A DNA stretch of 64,000 bases from contig NZ_JAMGSI010000002.1 of assembly GCF_023516715.1 (NCBI RefSeq), forward strand, positions 1,054,001 through 1,118,000, in the 5' to 3' direction. Under the pieces are notes generated by a model. That model searched no databases, was not told where the DNA came from, and saw only the letters and a program-made list of their open reading frames with translations. Numbering within the stretch: the stretch's first letter is position 1; every line of letters starts with the position of its first letter. The DNA comes from Akkermansia massiliensis (lineage in GTDB: Bacteria; Verrucomicrobiota; Verrucomicrobiia; Verrucomicrobiales; Akkermansiaceae). The position numbers were made by a program, and so were the translations under genes. Below, piece by piece: positions 1 to 8,197 of this stretch.

Positions 1-101
1 GCCGCCTCGCGGGCGCATTCCACCACCCAGTCCCATACTCCGTTGATGATGCATTCGCAGTTGGTGCACTGCCGGAGTTTTGAGCGTTTCAGGCTGGTCA
101 T
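1..101 (-). CDS. Partial cysteine-rich protein of unknown function (N-terminus only)
   Basis: The ATG (complement of 99-101) opens a frame that runs off the left edge. The 33 visible residues begin MTSLKRSKLRQCTNC and contain a CxxCxC cluster (Cys12, Cys15, Cys17) with another Cys near residue 29. The spacing could bind a metal, but too little is visible to assign a family. No good ribosome binding site is seen, which is usual in this window. It lies downstream of the DoxX gene on the same strand, separated by two small hairpins. Confidence 0.5.
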   Translation of the reverse strand, partial: MTSLKRSKLRQCTNCECIINGVWDWVVECAREA

Positions 102-132
102 GGCGGAAGAAGGTGGAAAGGCAAAAGGAGCC

Positions 133-153
133 GCCTTTCCCGAAGGGGAAGGC
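133..153 (-). terminator. Possible intrinsic terminator after the DoxX gene
   Basis: On the minus strand GCCTTCCC pairs with GGGAAAGGC across a C(UUCG)G-type tetraloop, followed by CTCCTTTT. The stem is stable and the U tract is short. A second hairpin, ATGCCC-AGCC-GGGCAT, lies at 209-224 directly after the DoxX stop but has no U tract. Confidence 0.4.
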
Positions 154-236
154 TGCACCCCCACAAGTACCAGAGTACGGCGGATTTGAGAACCGGAAAG
201 TACGTCCTATGCCCAGCCGGGCATGACCTGCCTCCG

Positions 237-701
237 TCAGCCGAAGATGACGTGCACGATGTCCATGCACCAGGCGTCCACGGACCACGGGCCGGGACCG
301 GTCAGCAGCAGCGCCAGGGCGGAGCCGGCATAGAGCAGGTGGAATTCCACGCCTTCCCCGGCTTTTTTCCCGGACCAGTTGGCAAAGTAGCCGTTTTTAA
401 CGTGCTTGGTCATGGCGACGGCCATCATGATGATGACCGCGAGCGCAGCTATCCTGGTGAAGACGCCCAGCACCAGGCAGATGGGGGCGAAGAATTCCGT
501 CAGCATAGCCACCTTGGCCAGGAAGGGGGGAATGCCCATTTTTTCCGTGAAGGCCTGGTACGTGCCGTCCCAGCCCGCTCCCCCGAACCAGCCCAGCACT
601 TTCTGGGCTCCGTGCGGCCACAGGATCAGGGCCAGCGTCAGCCGAAGGACCAGCAACCCCCACGCCGCCGCAATAATGGTAATGGAATCAATGGTGTCCA
701 T
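237..701 (-). CDS. DoxX family integral membrane protein
   Basis: A 154-residue protein with four predicted hydrophobic segments (about residues 8-28, 58-80, 82-98 and 118-137), the usual size and topology of DoxX/DUF417-type proteins. The family motif HGAQKVLGWFGG follows the first helix. DoxX proteins are inner-membrane proteins linked in some bacteria to redox or thiol stress complexes; no such partner is adjacent here, so the specific role is unknown. The ATG start at 701 is the only sensible one. The gene stands alone, downstream of a strong terminator that ends the neighbouring operon. Confidence 0.85.
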   Translation of the reverse strand: MDTIDSITIIAAAWGLLVLRLTLALILWPHGAQKVLGWFGGAGWDGTYQAFTEKMGIPPFLAKVAMLTEFFAPICLVLGVFTRIAALAVIIMMAVAMTKHVKNGYFANWSGKKAGEGVEFHLLYAGSALALLLTGPGPWSVDAWCMDIVHVIFG

Positions 702-763
702 GAATTTGAAATGGTTGAAGAAAAGACCCTTTTATTCCATGGGACGTTCATTTCCGGGCATGG

Positions 764-806
764 AAAAGGCCGGAGAAGGAGGTCATTTCCTCCCTCTCCG
801 GCCCTT
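764..806 (-). terminator. Intrinsic terminator of the cyclase-fold/YdjY operon
   Basis: A long inverted repeat, GGCCGGAGA (768-776) with TCTCCGGCC (795-803), is extended inward by GGAGG/CCTCC around a short loop. On the minus strand it is followed by TTTTCC. It sits just after the stop of the gene at 828-2006. Confidence 0.8.
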
Positions 807-827
807 GAAGTCAGGATGGCGCGTCCG

Positions 828-2006
828 TTACCGGGGAATGGAATGGTAAAGCTGTTCCAGCGCCAGCACGCAGTAGGAGGTCACCAGGACGGGGTCCGCC
901 TCCCACCAGCGGTTGTTGGTGTTTACCCAGGAGCCGTCGCTCTTCTGGATGGAGATGAGCTTGTTGGCCAGTTCGTCACGCCAGTCCACCTTGCGGCCGT
1001 CTTCCAGCGTCAGGGTGTCTATTCCCATGGCGCTGAGAGCCTTGGACATGGCCTGGTAGTAGTAGTACAGGCCCTGGACGCCCATGCCGGGGTTTTCATC
1101 CAGGTTGTAGCTGTTTTCCAGCCATTTGAGGGCCAGCTTGACGCGGGGGTCGTTCTTGTCCACATTGGCGTAAATGAGGGATTGCATGCCCGCGTACGTC
1201 ATGCTGCCGTAGGCCCTGGGCGGTTCCGCCTTGTCAAACGCGGCGCTTTTGCTGTCCCTGGCGCTGGCGACGCCCGGGCGGTACACGAAGCCGCCGAGCT
1301 GGGATTTGTCACTGGAGACCCAGGGTTCCTTGTTGACGGCTGGGTTCTGCTGGCAGCGGTTGATGAATTCCGTGGCGGCGTTCCAGTCCAGGTCCGGCTG
1401 TTCCCCGTATTTGCCGTCCTTGGCGAGCTTCTGGGAGTAGTAAATGGCTTCCAGGGCCAGGGAGGTGTTGGAAAGGTCTGCAATGGGAGGGGCCTTTTTA
1501 TCCCCGTAGCCGATGCCGCCGTTGTAGGGGTTGTCCGGAGCGAAGTGGTTCTGCTGCTTGATGAGGTAGGCGCGGCCCTTGAGGATGGCGGGGGCGTATT
1601 CCTCCTTGTTGGCGGCCAGCAGGGCCATCATGCACACCGCGGTGTTGTAGGAGGACATGCCGCGGTTGAAGATGGAGCCGTCCTCCTTCTGGGATTTCAG
1701 GACGAAGTCATACCCCTTCCGGATGTATTCCGGGATGGGCTTGCCCTGGTTGGCGGGGTCGCGCATGTAGGCGGTGACCGCCAGGGCCGTCAGGGCCGGA
1801 TAGGACGGCTGCGCCCAGTAGCCTTCCGGGTTCTGCTTGCTTTTCAGGTATTCGTTCCCTTTTTCAATGGCGCGCAGGATTTCCTGGCTGATGGAGGCGT
1901 ATTTGGAGGCGGCCGCTTCTCCGGGAACGGCCGTCACGGTGGTCTGGCCGAAGGCGGCTGTGCCCAGCGCGGCGGCCAGCGTTAATGAAAGTGCGGATTT
2001 GAACAT
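828..2006 (-). CDS. Secreted protein with prenyltransferase/squalene-cyclase-type repeats
   Basis: A 392-residue protein with a Sec signal peptide (hydrophobic residues 4-19, cleavage probably after AAFG). The mature part is an alpha/alpha-toroid of QW-like repeats: repeated G-x-W/I-x-N blocks such as DGSIFNRG (about residue 131) and DGSWVNTNNRWWEADP (about 358), each followed by a helix of the type TSYCVLALEQL. This fold occurs in squalene-hopene cyclases and prenyltransferases, but the DxDD catalytic motif of class II cyclases is not visible and the protein is only half their usual size and exported. It may be a binding or structural protein rather than a cyclase. The gene follows the YdjY-domain gene by 6 bp and is very probably co-transcribed with it. 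Confidence 0.75.
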   Translation of the reverse strand: MFKSALSLTLAAALGTAAFGQTTVTAVPGEAAASKYASISQEILRAIEKGNEYLKSKQNPEGYWAQPSYPALTALAVTAYMRDPANQGKPIPEYIRKGYDFVLKSQKEDGSIFNRGMSSYNTAVCMMALLAANKEEYAPAILKGRAYLIKQQNHFAPDNPYNGGIGYGDKKAPPIADLSNTSLALEAIYYSQKLAKDGKYGEQPDLDWNAATEFINRCQQNPAVNKEPWVSSDKSQLGGFVYRPGVASARDSKSAAFDKAEPPRAYGSMTYAGMQSLIYANVDKNDPRVKLALKWLENSYNLDENPGMGVQGLYYYYQAMSKALSAMGIDTLTLEDGRKVDWRDELANKLISIQKSDGSWVNTNNRWWEADPVLVTSYCVLALEQLYHSIPR

Positions 2007-2012
2007 AATGTG

Positions 2013-2798
2013 CTATTGCTTGGGTTGAACCGGTTTCTGGGAGATGGTGACGGTGACGTTCGTGCCGGGGGGCAGGTTTTTCTTCGGGTTGACGATCCAG
2101 CCCGTGTCGTTGACGCCGTCATGAAAGTCGCCGATGTAGTTGATGGGGGAGGTGCGGCTCGCGAAGATGGAGATTACTTCTCCGCTCAGGCTGGCCTGGT
2201 AGGCCCCTTCGTAAAAGAAGGAGTTGGTGTAAAGCCAGTCATTGGGGTCCAGCCCCTTGCGGGTCTGGGAGTTCACGACCATGTCGGAAAAGTCGCTCTT
2301 CTGCTCCTTGCCGTTTTCCGTGTAGGTCATGGCGACCTGCACGTAGGAGTCCGCATAGTCCGCGGGCTTGGGCTCCGTGAAGGGGAGCCATTCAAAGTTT
2401 TCATCCCGCACCGGGAAGAATTTTTCAAAGCGGTGGAATTTGAGCAGCGTCATGCCCAGGCTGATGTGCAGGGGGTCCGCCTCCGTCACCAGCAGGGATT
2501 CATGCAGCTTGCCGTTGGGCATGCAGCAGATATATTCCAGAATGCCCGCCTGCATGTTGACCTGAGCCTGGAAGCTGACGGTGCGTTCCTTGTGGTTCAC
2601 GATCACGTTGCCTATCTTGATGCGGTGCTCGTCCAGGGGTTCGAATTTGGGTACCGTCTTGCCGTCCGGCAGGGGGACTTCCCGGGGGGCTTCCTCTGGT
2701 GCGGGCGCATCCGGATCTCCCGCCGGGGCGGAAACGTCCTGCGCATGGGCAAAGCCCCAGGAGCAGGCAAGCAGGGTGATCGTAAATTTCAGGAACAT
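2013..2798 (-). CDS. Secreted YdjY-domain protein
   Basis: A 261-residue exported protein. The ATG at 2798 is chosen because it puts a clean signal peptide (MFLKFTITLLACSWGFAHA) at the N-terminus; the longer frame would need a TTG start at 2840. After a proline/acidic linker (about residues 20-45) comes a YdjY-like domain with the typical pattern RIKIGNVIVNHKERTVSF, then E-Y-I-C-C-MPNGKLHESLL near residues 88-105. The two Cys and the HES motif are the usual conserved residues of the family. YdjY proteins are of unknown function and are often near redox or ferredoxin genes. It is the first gene of a two-gene operon with the cyclase-fold protein. Confidence 0.75.
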   Translation of the reverse strand: MFLKFTITLLACSWGFAHAQDVSAPAGDPDAPAPEEAPREVPLPDGKTVPKFEPLDEHRIKIGNVIVNHKERTVSFQAQVNMQAGILEYICCMPNGKLHESLLVTEADPLHISLGMTLLKFHRFEKFFPVRDENFEWLPFTEPKPADYADSYVQVAMTYTENGKEQKSDFSDMVVNSQTRKGLDPNDWLYTNSFFYEGAYQASLSGEVISIFASRTSPINYIGDFHDGVNDTGWIVNPKKNLPPGTNVTVTISQKPVQPKQ

Positions 2799-2842
2799 GT
2801 TTATGGAAATTAGATTGTGAAAATGAAAGCTTCCGTTCAATG

Positions 2843-2889
2843 AAAAAGGCGTCCGTGATTGATTTGTTACTTTTGAATCACGGATGCCT
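2843..2889 (-). terminator. Intrinsic terminator downstream of kdsD
   Basis: A 14-bp stem, AGGCGTCCGTGATT (2847-2860) with AATCACGGATGCCT (2876-2889), contains one wobble. On the minus strand it is followed by a run of five T (complement of 2843-2847). It separates the kdsD operon from the YdjY operon. Confidence 0.85.
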
Positions 2890-2910
2890 GGAAGGAATGA
2901 TGGAGGGAGC

Positions 2911-3882
2911 CTAAACCAGTTTCAGCCTGGCAAGGTCCTGAAGGTCGACGATGCCCACGGGAGTCATTTCCGCGTTGAGCACCACCAGGTCGTCAATGTG
3001 GCGGTTGCTGACGGCCTTCACCGCCTCGGCGGCCAGGTCGTCTTCCATCACATAGATGGGGTTGCGGGTCATGAGGCCGCTGACGGGCTGCTCCCCGATG
3101 AGGGGATTGGCTCCGTACGCCCGGACGAAGTCTCCGTGGGTGAAGATGCCGGCCAGCTTGTTGTCCGCCGTCAGCAGGATGCAGGCGCCGGTGTGGGCGG
3201 TGGTCATCGCCTTCAGGCAGTCGTTCACGGAGGCGGTTTCCGGAAGGATGGCCATTTCCTCCCCCCGGCGCATGATGTCGCTCACCTTGGTGAGCAGCGC
3301 GCGGCCCAGGGAGCCGCCGGGGTGGCGTTTGGCGAAGTCCCGCGCGGTGAAGTGGCGCGCTTCCACCAGGGCCATGGCAAGGGCGTCCCCCATGACGAGC
3401 ATGGCCGTGGTGCTGGAGGTGGGGGCCAGGTTCAGCGGGCAGGCTTCCCGGGAAACGCCCGTGTCCAGCACGATGTCCGAGTATTTGGCCAGGGAGGAGG
3501 CCGTATTGCCCGTCATGGAAATGATGGGCAGTTCAAAGCGTTTGATGAAAGGGAGCAGGGCCAGCAGTTCCGAGGTTTCCCCGGAGAAGGACATCGCGAT
3601 GCAGACATCGCCGTCCTGGACGATGCCCAGGTCCCCGTGCAGGGCGTTCAGGGAATCCAGCAGGACGGTGGGCGTTCCGGTGGAGTTCAGGGTGGCGACG
3701 ATTTTGGCTCCGATGTTGCCGGATTTGCCTACGCCTACGATGACGATCTTGTTGCCGCGGTCCAGGGCCTGGGACATGAGTTCCACAGCTTGGTTGAAAT
3801 TGTCATCCAGCCGGGACAGGACGCCGCGCAGCTCTTCAATCTCCATTTCAAAAACGGATTTGGCGCGTGTTAAATGATTCAT
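2911..3882 (-). CDS. kdsD: Arabinose-5-phosphate isomerase, KpsF/GutQ/KdsD type
   Basis: Interconverts ribulose-5-phosphate and arabinose-5-phosphate, the first step towards the Kdo sugar of LPS in the cytoplasm. The 323 residues match the family length: an N-terminal SIS domain (about 1-190) with GVGKSG at 50-55, the SFSGET phosphosugar loop at 98-103, and the RHPGGSLGR signature, followed by two CBS domains (about 205-260 and 270-323). It begins with ATG at 3882 and lies 36 bp after the MoeB/ThiF gene, so it is the last gene of a run that includes the HdeD-like gene. It shows that the organism makes a Kdo-containing outer membrane. Confidence 0.93.
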   Translation of the reverse strand: MNHLTRAKSVFEMEIEELRGVLSRLDDNFNQAVELMSQALDRGNKIVIVGVGKSGNIGAKIVATLNSTGTPTVLLDSLNALHGDLGIVQDGDVCIAMSFSGETSELLALLPFIKRFELPIISMTGNTASSLAKYSDIVLDTGVSREACPLNLAPTSSTTAMLVMGDALAMALVEARHFTARDFAKRHPGGSLGRALLTKVSDIMRRGEEMAILPETASVNDCLKAMTTAHTGACILLTADNKLAGIFTHGDFVRAYGANPLIGEQPVSGLMTRNPIYVMEDDLAAEAVKAVSNRHIDDLVVLNAEMTPVGIVDLQDLARLKLV

Positions 3883-3918
3883 ATCTGGCGGGAATGATGC
3901 CAGATGCCCCCATGGCCG

Positions 3919-4698
3919 TCAATTTTTCATTGCGGCTCCGCGGTCCCCGTTTTTCCGGCACCTGCACGCGGGATTGGCTGCCAGCGGAATGGTGGTGAAG
4001 CGCATGCGCCGCGTGTCTGCGGAGAGCATGGCTCCCACCAGCGGAGAGGGGATGCCGGCCAGGTATTTCAGGGTTTCCATGGCCTGGATGCAGCCGATGA
4101 TGCCCGCATGCGCGCCCAGGATGCCGGCGGCGGAGGCGGTGTCTTTCTCCTGCATGGGCGTGTCTGCCGGGAAGAGGCAGCGGTAGCACGCGGTGCCCTG
4201 GTGGGGGGCGAAGACGGCCACCTGGCCGATGAAGCCTTTCACGGCTCCGTGCACCAGCGGCAGGCGCAGGGCGCAAGCGGCGTCCGCCATGGCGAAGCGC
4301 GCCGCGTAGTTGTCCGAGGCGTCCAGGACCAGGTCGCACCCTTCCAGCAGGGAAACGGCGTTGTCTGGGGTGAGCCGCCTGTGGACCGTGTTGATGTGGA
4401 CGGAAGGGTTCAGGGCGTACAGGCGCCTGGCGGCGCTGGCGGTCTTGGCCGTTCCCGCCGCATCCGTGGCATGCAGGATCTGCCGCTGGAGGTTGGAAAG
4501 GCAGACCTCGTCCGGGTCGATCAGGGTCAGCCGCCCCACGCCCGCGGCGGCAAGATAAAGGGCCGCGGGGGAGCCAAGCCCCCCGAGGCCCGTCAGGGCG
4601 ACGTGCGCCCGTTTGAGTTTTTGCTGGCCCTGTTCGCCCAGTTCCGGAAGGGAAAGATGCCTTGCGTACCGTTCGGTTTCTTCCTGGGTGAGGGTCAT
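3919..4698 (-). CDS. MoeB/ThiF family adenylyltransferase (E1-like)
   Basis: Activates the C-terminal glycine of a ubiquitin-like sulfur carrier (MoaD or ThiS) by adenylation for molybdopterin or thiamine synthesis. The start at 4698 gives MTLTQEETERYARHLSLPEL, the usual N-terminus; the frame is open further upstream but would overlap the previous gene. The 259 residues hold the nucleotide-binding GLGGLGS (37-43), the NLQRQ block, LDASDN with the Mg-binding Asp, and two zinc cysteine pairs (ACYRC and ACRCRK). No rhodanese domain is present. MoeB and ThiF cannot be told apart here because no MoaD, ThiS or other cofactor gene is adjacent. Confidence 0.88.
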   Translation of the reverse strand: MTLTQEETERYARHLSLPELGEQGQQKLKRAHVALTGLGGLGSPAALYLAAAGVGRLTLIDPDEVCLSNLQRQILHATDAAGTAKTASAARRLYALNPSVHINTVHRRLTPDNAVSLLEGCDLVLDASDNYAARFAMADAACALRLPLVHGAVKGFIGQVAVFAPHQGTACYRCLFPADTPMQEKDTASAAGILGAHAGIIGCIQAMETLKYLAGIPSPLVGAMLSADTRRMRFTTIPLAANPACRCRKNGDRGAAMKN

Positions 4699-4712
4699 TG
4701 CTGTCGTCGGGA

Positions 4713-5261
4713 TTAACGGCGGGCGGAGTTGCCGCTGAAGGCGTACAGGAGCAGCGTCCATCCGGAGAAGATCAGTTCCACTGCGATCAGGGTGCCGATG
4801 AACCAGGCCGTGGATTCAGGCCAGCCGAAGATGACCATGAGGCCCAGGATCAGCGTGATGATCACGTTGAAGAGCCGCCAGCCGCTGGCGGGCAGGGAAC
4901 GGGTCTGGAGCCAGATGGCCCCCTGGAAGACGGCGGCGATGACCAGGCCCCACCCGATGATGAGCGTGGTGATGGCCAGGGAAATATTGGGGTCCCGGAA
5001 CAGGAACCAGCCGGCGATGCCGTACAGGATGGCCGTCACCAGGTTCCACCAGCGGGAGGACGGGACGGTGAAGACCTGGACCAGCCGGACGACGGCCAGG
5101 ATCATCAGCATGATGCCGATCACCCAGATGAAGCTGGCCCCGACAATCCAGGGAGAGGCCAGGGCGATGAAGCCAAGAAATAGCTCGATGACGCCAAGGA
5201 TACCCATCCACCATGAGTTGCCGGATACCGCGGAGCTGCTGACTTGAGGTTGAGTTGTCAT
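4713..5261 (-). CDS. HdeD-like membrane protein (DUF308)
   Basis: A 182-residue protein that is almost entirely hydrophobic, with six predicted membrane helices in three hairpins, as in E. coli HdeD, an acid-resistance membrane protein whose mechanism is unresolved. The repeated GxxExxxGxxxL pattern (GVIELFLGFIAL; AVELIFSGWTLL) fits the family. The start is ATG at 5261. It lies 14 bp upstream of the MoeB/ThiF gene and 48 bp downstream of a secreted unknown, so all four genes to kdsD may form one transcript. Confidence 0.8.
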   Translation of the reverse strand: MTTQPQVSSSAVSGNSWWMGILGVIELFLGFIALASPWIVGASFIWVIGIMLMILAVVRLVQVFTVPSSRWWNLVTAILYGIAGWFLFRDPNISLAITTLIIGWGLVIAAVFQGAIWLQTRSLPASGWRLFNVIITLILGLMVIFGWPESTAWFIGTLIAVELIFSGWTLLLYAFSGNSARR

Positions 5262-5309
5262 ATGGCGGTATGACCGGACCCGCGGCGGAAACGTTGAAGA
5301 ATGACGATT

Positions 5310-6242
5310 TTATTTGCCGGCGGATGCCTGCGGCGGAGTGTTCTTCGGGTCCATGGTCTTCAGCAGCTCCGGAGTGACGTTGATCAGAACGGGGCCGCTT
5401 TTGGGGTGCGCCTGGGGGGGGACGAAGTAGGAAAAGGCCCTGGCGGGCAGTTGTCCCGGGATTTCCGGCATGATGTAAACCTCCACGAGAACGGCGCCCT
5501 TTTTGCCGTTAGGGCTGTCGGAAAAGTTCAGCGTGAGGGAGTTGGTTCCGTCCCTCAGCCCGCCGGAAATGATTTCCGCCAGGCGCGTGTTGTCGAATTC
5601 ATGCGGGGAAATGTTGTTTACGTTCGCCTTGACGGTGCGGCCGGGGCAGTCCACCAGAATTTTTGCGATGTATTTGGGCGGCGGGCAGACAGGCGGCACG
5701 GCGGGAATTTTTCCAAGGGGCTGGAAGCCGTCCTGCTCCATCAGGACGGTGGCGTCGCCGCGCTTGAGGCATTCCTTGACGGCGGGCAGGCGGGTGAGGT
5801 TGAAGAAGCGCGCCTGGTCGTATTTCCATTTGCCGTTTTCGTGGGTGAACAGCAGGACCAGGGCGTTGGAGTCCGTCGGTTCCTGGCCCAGCCCCAGGTC
5901 CACCTTGCCGTAGTAGGTGGCCGCGGCCGTGGGACCGTCCACCACGGAGCCCACGTACATCAGCGGGGCGAGCGCGGGCGGAGCCATGGGCTGCCGGAAC
6001 AGGGAGGCGGGAAAGGGGCGTTTTTCAGAGACGGCCAGGTTGCGCACTTTCACCTGGCGGTAGGCGGAGGTGGTGGCTCTCCAGCCGTCATAGTTGCCGC
6101 GCAGCAGGTGCAGGCGCCATGTGTTGTAGGCTACGTCCAGATCATCCCTCAGTTTGGCGTCTCCGGGCCGGGGGGCGGCGGAGGCGGGGGCGAGAAGAGC
6201 TGCGGCGCAGCAGGCCATGGTGAGAATGGAGCGGAAAGTCAT
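5310..6242 (-). CDS. Secreted protein of unknown function
   Basis: I do not recognise a family. The 310-residue product starts with a signal peptide ending in ALLAPASA-A. The mature protein has a helical start (DLDVAYNTWRLHLLRGNYDGW, shown in part), resembling the first helix of DUF4878 or NTF2-like domains. A region ending in a beta-rich half (about 190-290) contains SLTLNFSDSPNGKKGAVLVEVY, which is PilZ- or Ig-like only in composition. The C-terminus is Pro/Lys-rich. The start is ATG at 6242. It is divergent from the alpha/beta hydrolase and probably heads the hdeD-moeB-kdsD run. Confidence 0.7.
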   Translation of the reverse strand: MTFRSILTMACCAAALLAPASAAPRPGDAKLRDDLDVAYNTWRLHLLRGNYDGWRATTSAYRQVKVRNLAVSEKRPFPASLFRQPMAPPALAPLMYVGSVVDGPTAAATYYGKVDLGLGQEPTDSNALVLLFTHENGKWKYDQARFFNLTRLPAVKECLKRGDATVLMEQDGFQPLGKIPAVPPVCPPPKYIAKILVDCPGRTVKANVNNISPHEFDNTRLAEIISGGLRDGTNSLTLNFSDSPNGKKGAVLVEVYIMPEIPGQLPARAFSYFVPPQAHPKSGPVLINVTPELLKTMDPKNTPPQASAGK

Positions 6243-6307
6243 TACACGATTATTTAGACATCAAACTTGCGCGGAGTGCAACACAATTGCATCATGAAGC
6301 CGTTCTT

Positions 6308-7183
6308 ATGGAATTGTTCACGGAAGCCGATCATCTGGCGGAAGCCCGGTACAGGAAACTGTTGCGGGAACAGCCCGGCTTTGTGTGGAGGCGGTTTTCA
6401 GACGGTGAGGAGCTGATGGCCTACGTCTTTTTTCCTCCTGGCCATCGAGAGGGCGCTTCCGCGCCCTCCGTGCTGTTTTTTCACGGCGGCATGTGGGTGG
6501 GAAAGAGCCTGGGGGATTTTGTGCCATGGGCGCTTCACCTTGCCCAGCAGGGAATTGTGGGGATTATTCCCATGTTCCGTACGCGCGGCGCTTATGAGGT
6601 GGAGCCGATGGATATTCTGGAAGAGGGCCGGGAAGCCTGGGCCTGGGTGTATGAAAACGCCGCCCTGCTGGGTCTGGACCCGGCCCGCATTACCGTAGCG
6701 GGGAGCGATGCGGGAGGACTGATGGCCCTGCATGTGGCCCTCCCCGACCATCCCGCGCGCTGGTCCCTGTTCCGCAGGAAGGCTCCCCTTCCGCCCGGTC
6801 CTGCCGCCGTGGCCCTGTTCCGCGGCGTGTGCGATCTGGCGGCGCAGTCCGCCTTTAAACTGGGAGGCATGATGCCCCCTGACCAGCGGGATGCCGTCAA
6901 TCCCCTGCGGCGCGTGCAGAAAGGGCTGCCTCCCCTGTTCGCGAGCCATGGCGGAAGAGACAGGCTGCTGCCGTGGCGCAATAGCGAGCGGCTGGCGGAG
7001 CTGTGGCGGAAAAAGAAAAACCGCTCCAGATTTGAGCTTCTGGACGTGACGGACCACACGTTTTACCATTTCAATGTAAATGCCGCCTATTTTGAGCAAT
7101 TGCTCAACAGTTGGAGTTCCTTCATGGTGGAGCAGGGCATTTGGGAATATAACGAGGGAATGGACGCCGGATTGCTGGGCTGA
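6308..7183 (+). CDS. Alpha/beta hydrolase fold protein with Asp at the nucleophile elbow
   Basis: A 291-residue protein of the hormone-sensitive-lipase-like alpha/beta hydrolase type. It has the oxyanion-hole HGGMW (about residues 59-63), the acid candidate in HGGRDRLLP and a His in VTDHTFYHF. The elbow, normally G-D-S-A-G, reads G-S-D-A-G (132-136, bases 6701-6715), so the residue at the nucleophile position is Asp rather than Ser. ATG at 6308 is preferred over an in-frame TTG at 6287. There is no signal peptide, so it is probably cytoplasmic. Substrate unknown. It stands alone between two minus-strand genes. Confidence 0.82.
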   Translation: MELFTEADHLAEARYRKLLREQPGFVWRRFSDGEELMAYVFFPPGHREGASAPSVLFFHGGMWVGKSLGDFVPWALHLAQQGIVGIIPMFRTRGAYEVEPMDILEEGREAWAWVYENAALLGLDPARITVAGSDAGGLMALHVALPDHPARWSLFRRKAPLPPGPAAVALFRGVCDLAAQSAFKLGGMMPPDQRDAVNPLRRVQKGLPPLFASHGGRDRLLPWRNSERLAELWRKKKNRSRFELLDVTDHTFYHFNVNAAYFEQLLNSWSSFMVEQGIWEYNEGMDAGLLG

Positions 7184-7193
7184 CCGGAGAATA

Positions 7194-7215
7194 CCGCCCG
7201 TGAAATACACGGCGG
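7194..7215. other. Small hairpin between convergent genes
   Basis: CCGCCCGTG and CACGGCGG flank AAATA and form a stem with one bulge in the 51-bp gap between convergent genes. No U tract follows on either strand, so terminator function is uncertain. Confidence 0.3.
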
Positions 7216-7234
7216 CAAGGGTGGGGCTTTCCTG

Positions 7235-8197
7235 TCAGCGGCCGCCCAGCATGTTTTCCCGGATTTCCTGCATGTCCCGGCGGAAGGCGGGCTGCGTCTG
7301 CGGGGTAGGCGGCTGGATATCCCATTCCTTCATCTTTTTGCGGACCTTGAGGAATGCCTCCTGCTCGCTGGCGCCGTATTTCTTGCAGACGGTGGAGAGG
7401 GTCAGTTCCGGTCCCGTGAAGCGGCCCTTGAGGAAGAAAGGCAGGTCGTGCTGCCAGGCGCGGCGGAAGTCCTCCGGGCATCCGTCCGTCCTGATGGGGG
7501 CGAACAGTTCCCTGACCTGGCTTTCCCGGATGCCCGCGGTGTTCATGCAGATGGCGGTTTCCATGTAGGCCAGCGTGAATTCCAGCATGACCCGTTCAAT
7601 GGATTGCCTGGCCTGGGCCAGTTGGTCCGGGGTAAGGCCCATGACTTGGGCGCGCAGGGCGGCCAGGGCTTCCAGGATGGCCTTGGGGTCGCCACAGGTG
7701 CGCGGATCCATGCGGGGGATTTGTTCATCCTCGTCGTAAAGGGGAATGGGCGGATGCACCCGGGAATTGATCTTGAACAGTTTGCCCTGGAGCCGTTCCC
7801 GGAGGTCCTTCAGGCTGACGCCGTACTTACGCAGGACGGGCGCCGCGTAATTGCGCCCCGGCTTGTCCGTCTGCCGCAGCCATGCTTCCTGAAAATCAGC
7901 GGGGCATTGCTGAAGGCCCGCCGCCAGCATGGCGTTCCGGAAGTCCTCCGCCTTGGGCGTTTTATTGGCATAGGCGTGGGTCCATTCCATTTCCAGCATC
8001 CAGATGGCGGTGAGGCCCAGGAATTGTTCAATCGCCTGTTTGGCCTCCGCGGGTTCCGGTGCGGGAAGTCCCGCCGGAGCGGCGGCGGAGGACGGGATGT
8101 GCCAGCAGAACGGGAACAGCAGGGCGAAAGCCAGGAACGGGCGCAGCAGATGCATGGGGGGAAGGAAAGAGGGTTGGGAAGGGACGGCAGCGCTCAT
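7235..8197 (-). CDS. Secreted protein with an internal duplication, unknown function
   Basis: No family is recognised. The 320-residue product carries a hydrophobic signal segment (about 15-40). The rest consists of two related halves: CPADFQEAWLRQ (98-109) corresponds to CPEDFRRAWQHD (240-251). RKYGVSLKDL (123-132) corresponds to KKYGASEQEA, and each half starts with a helix around EQFLGLTAIW or ERVMLEFTLA. Two starts are possible. ATG at 8197 overlaps the stop of the upstream GH36-like gene as ATGA, which suggests coupled translation; ATG at 8155 would begin directly at the signal peptide. I chose 8197 because of the overlap, with low certainty. Confidence 0.65.
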   Translation of the reverse strand: MSAAVPSQPSFLPPMHLLRPFLAFALLFPFCWHIPSSAAAPAGLPAPEPAEAKQAIEQFLGLTAIWMLEMEWTHAYANKTPKAEDFRNAMLAAGLQQCPADFQEAWLRQTDKPGRNYAAPVLRKYGVSLKDLRERLQGKLFKINSRVHPPIPLYDEDEQIPRMDPRTCGDPKAILEALAALRAQVMGLTPDQLAQARQSIERVMLEFTLAYMETAICMNTAGIRESQVRELFAPIRTDGCPEDFRRAWQHDLPFFLKGRFTGPELTLSTVCKKYGASEQEAFLKVRKKMKEWDIQPPTPQTQPAFRRDMQEIRENMLGGR

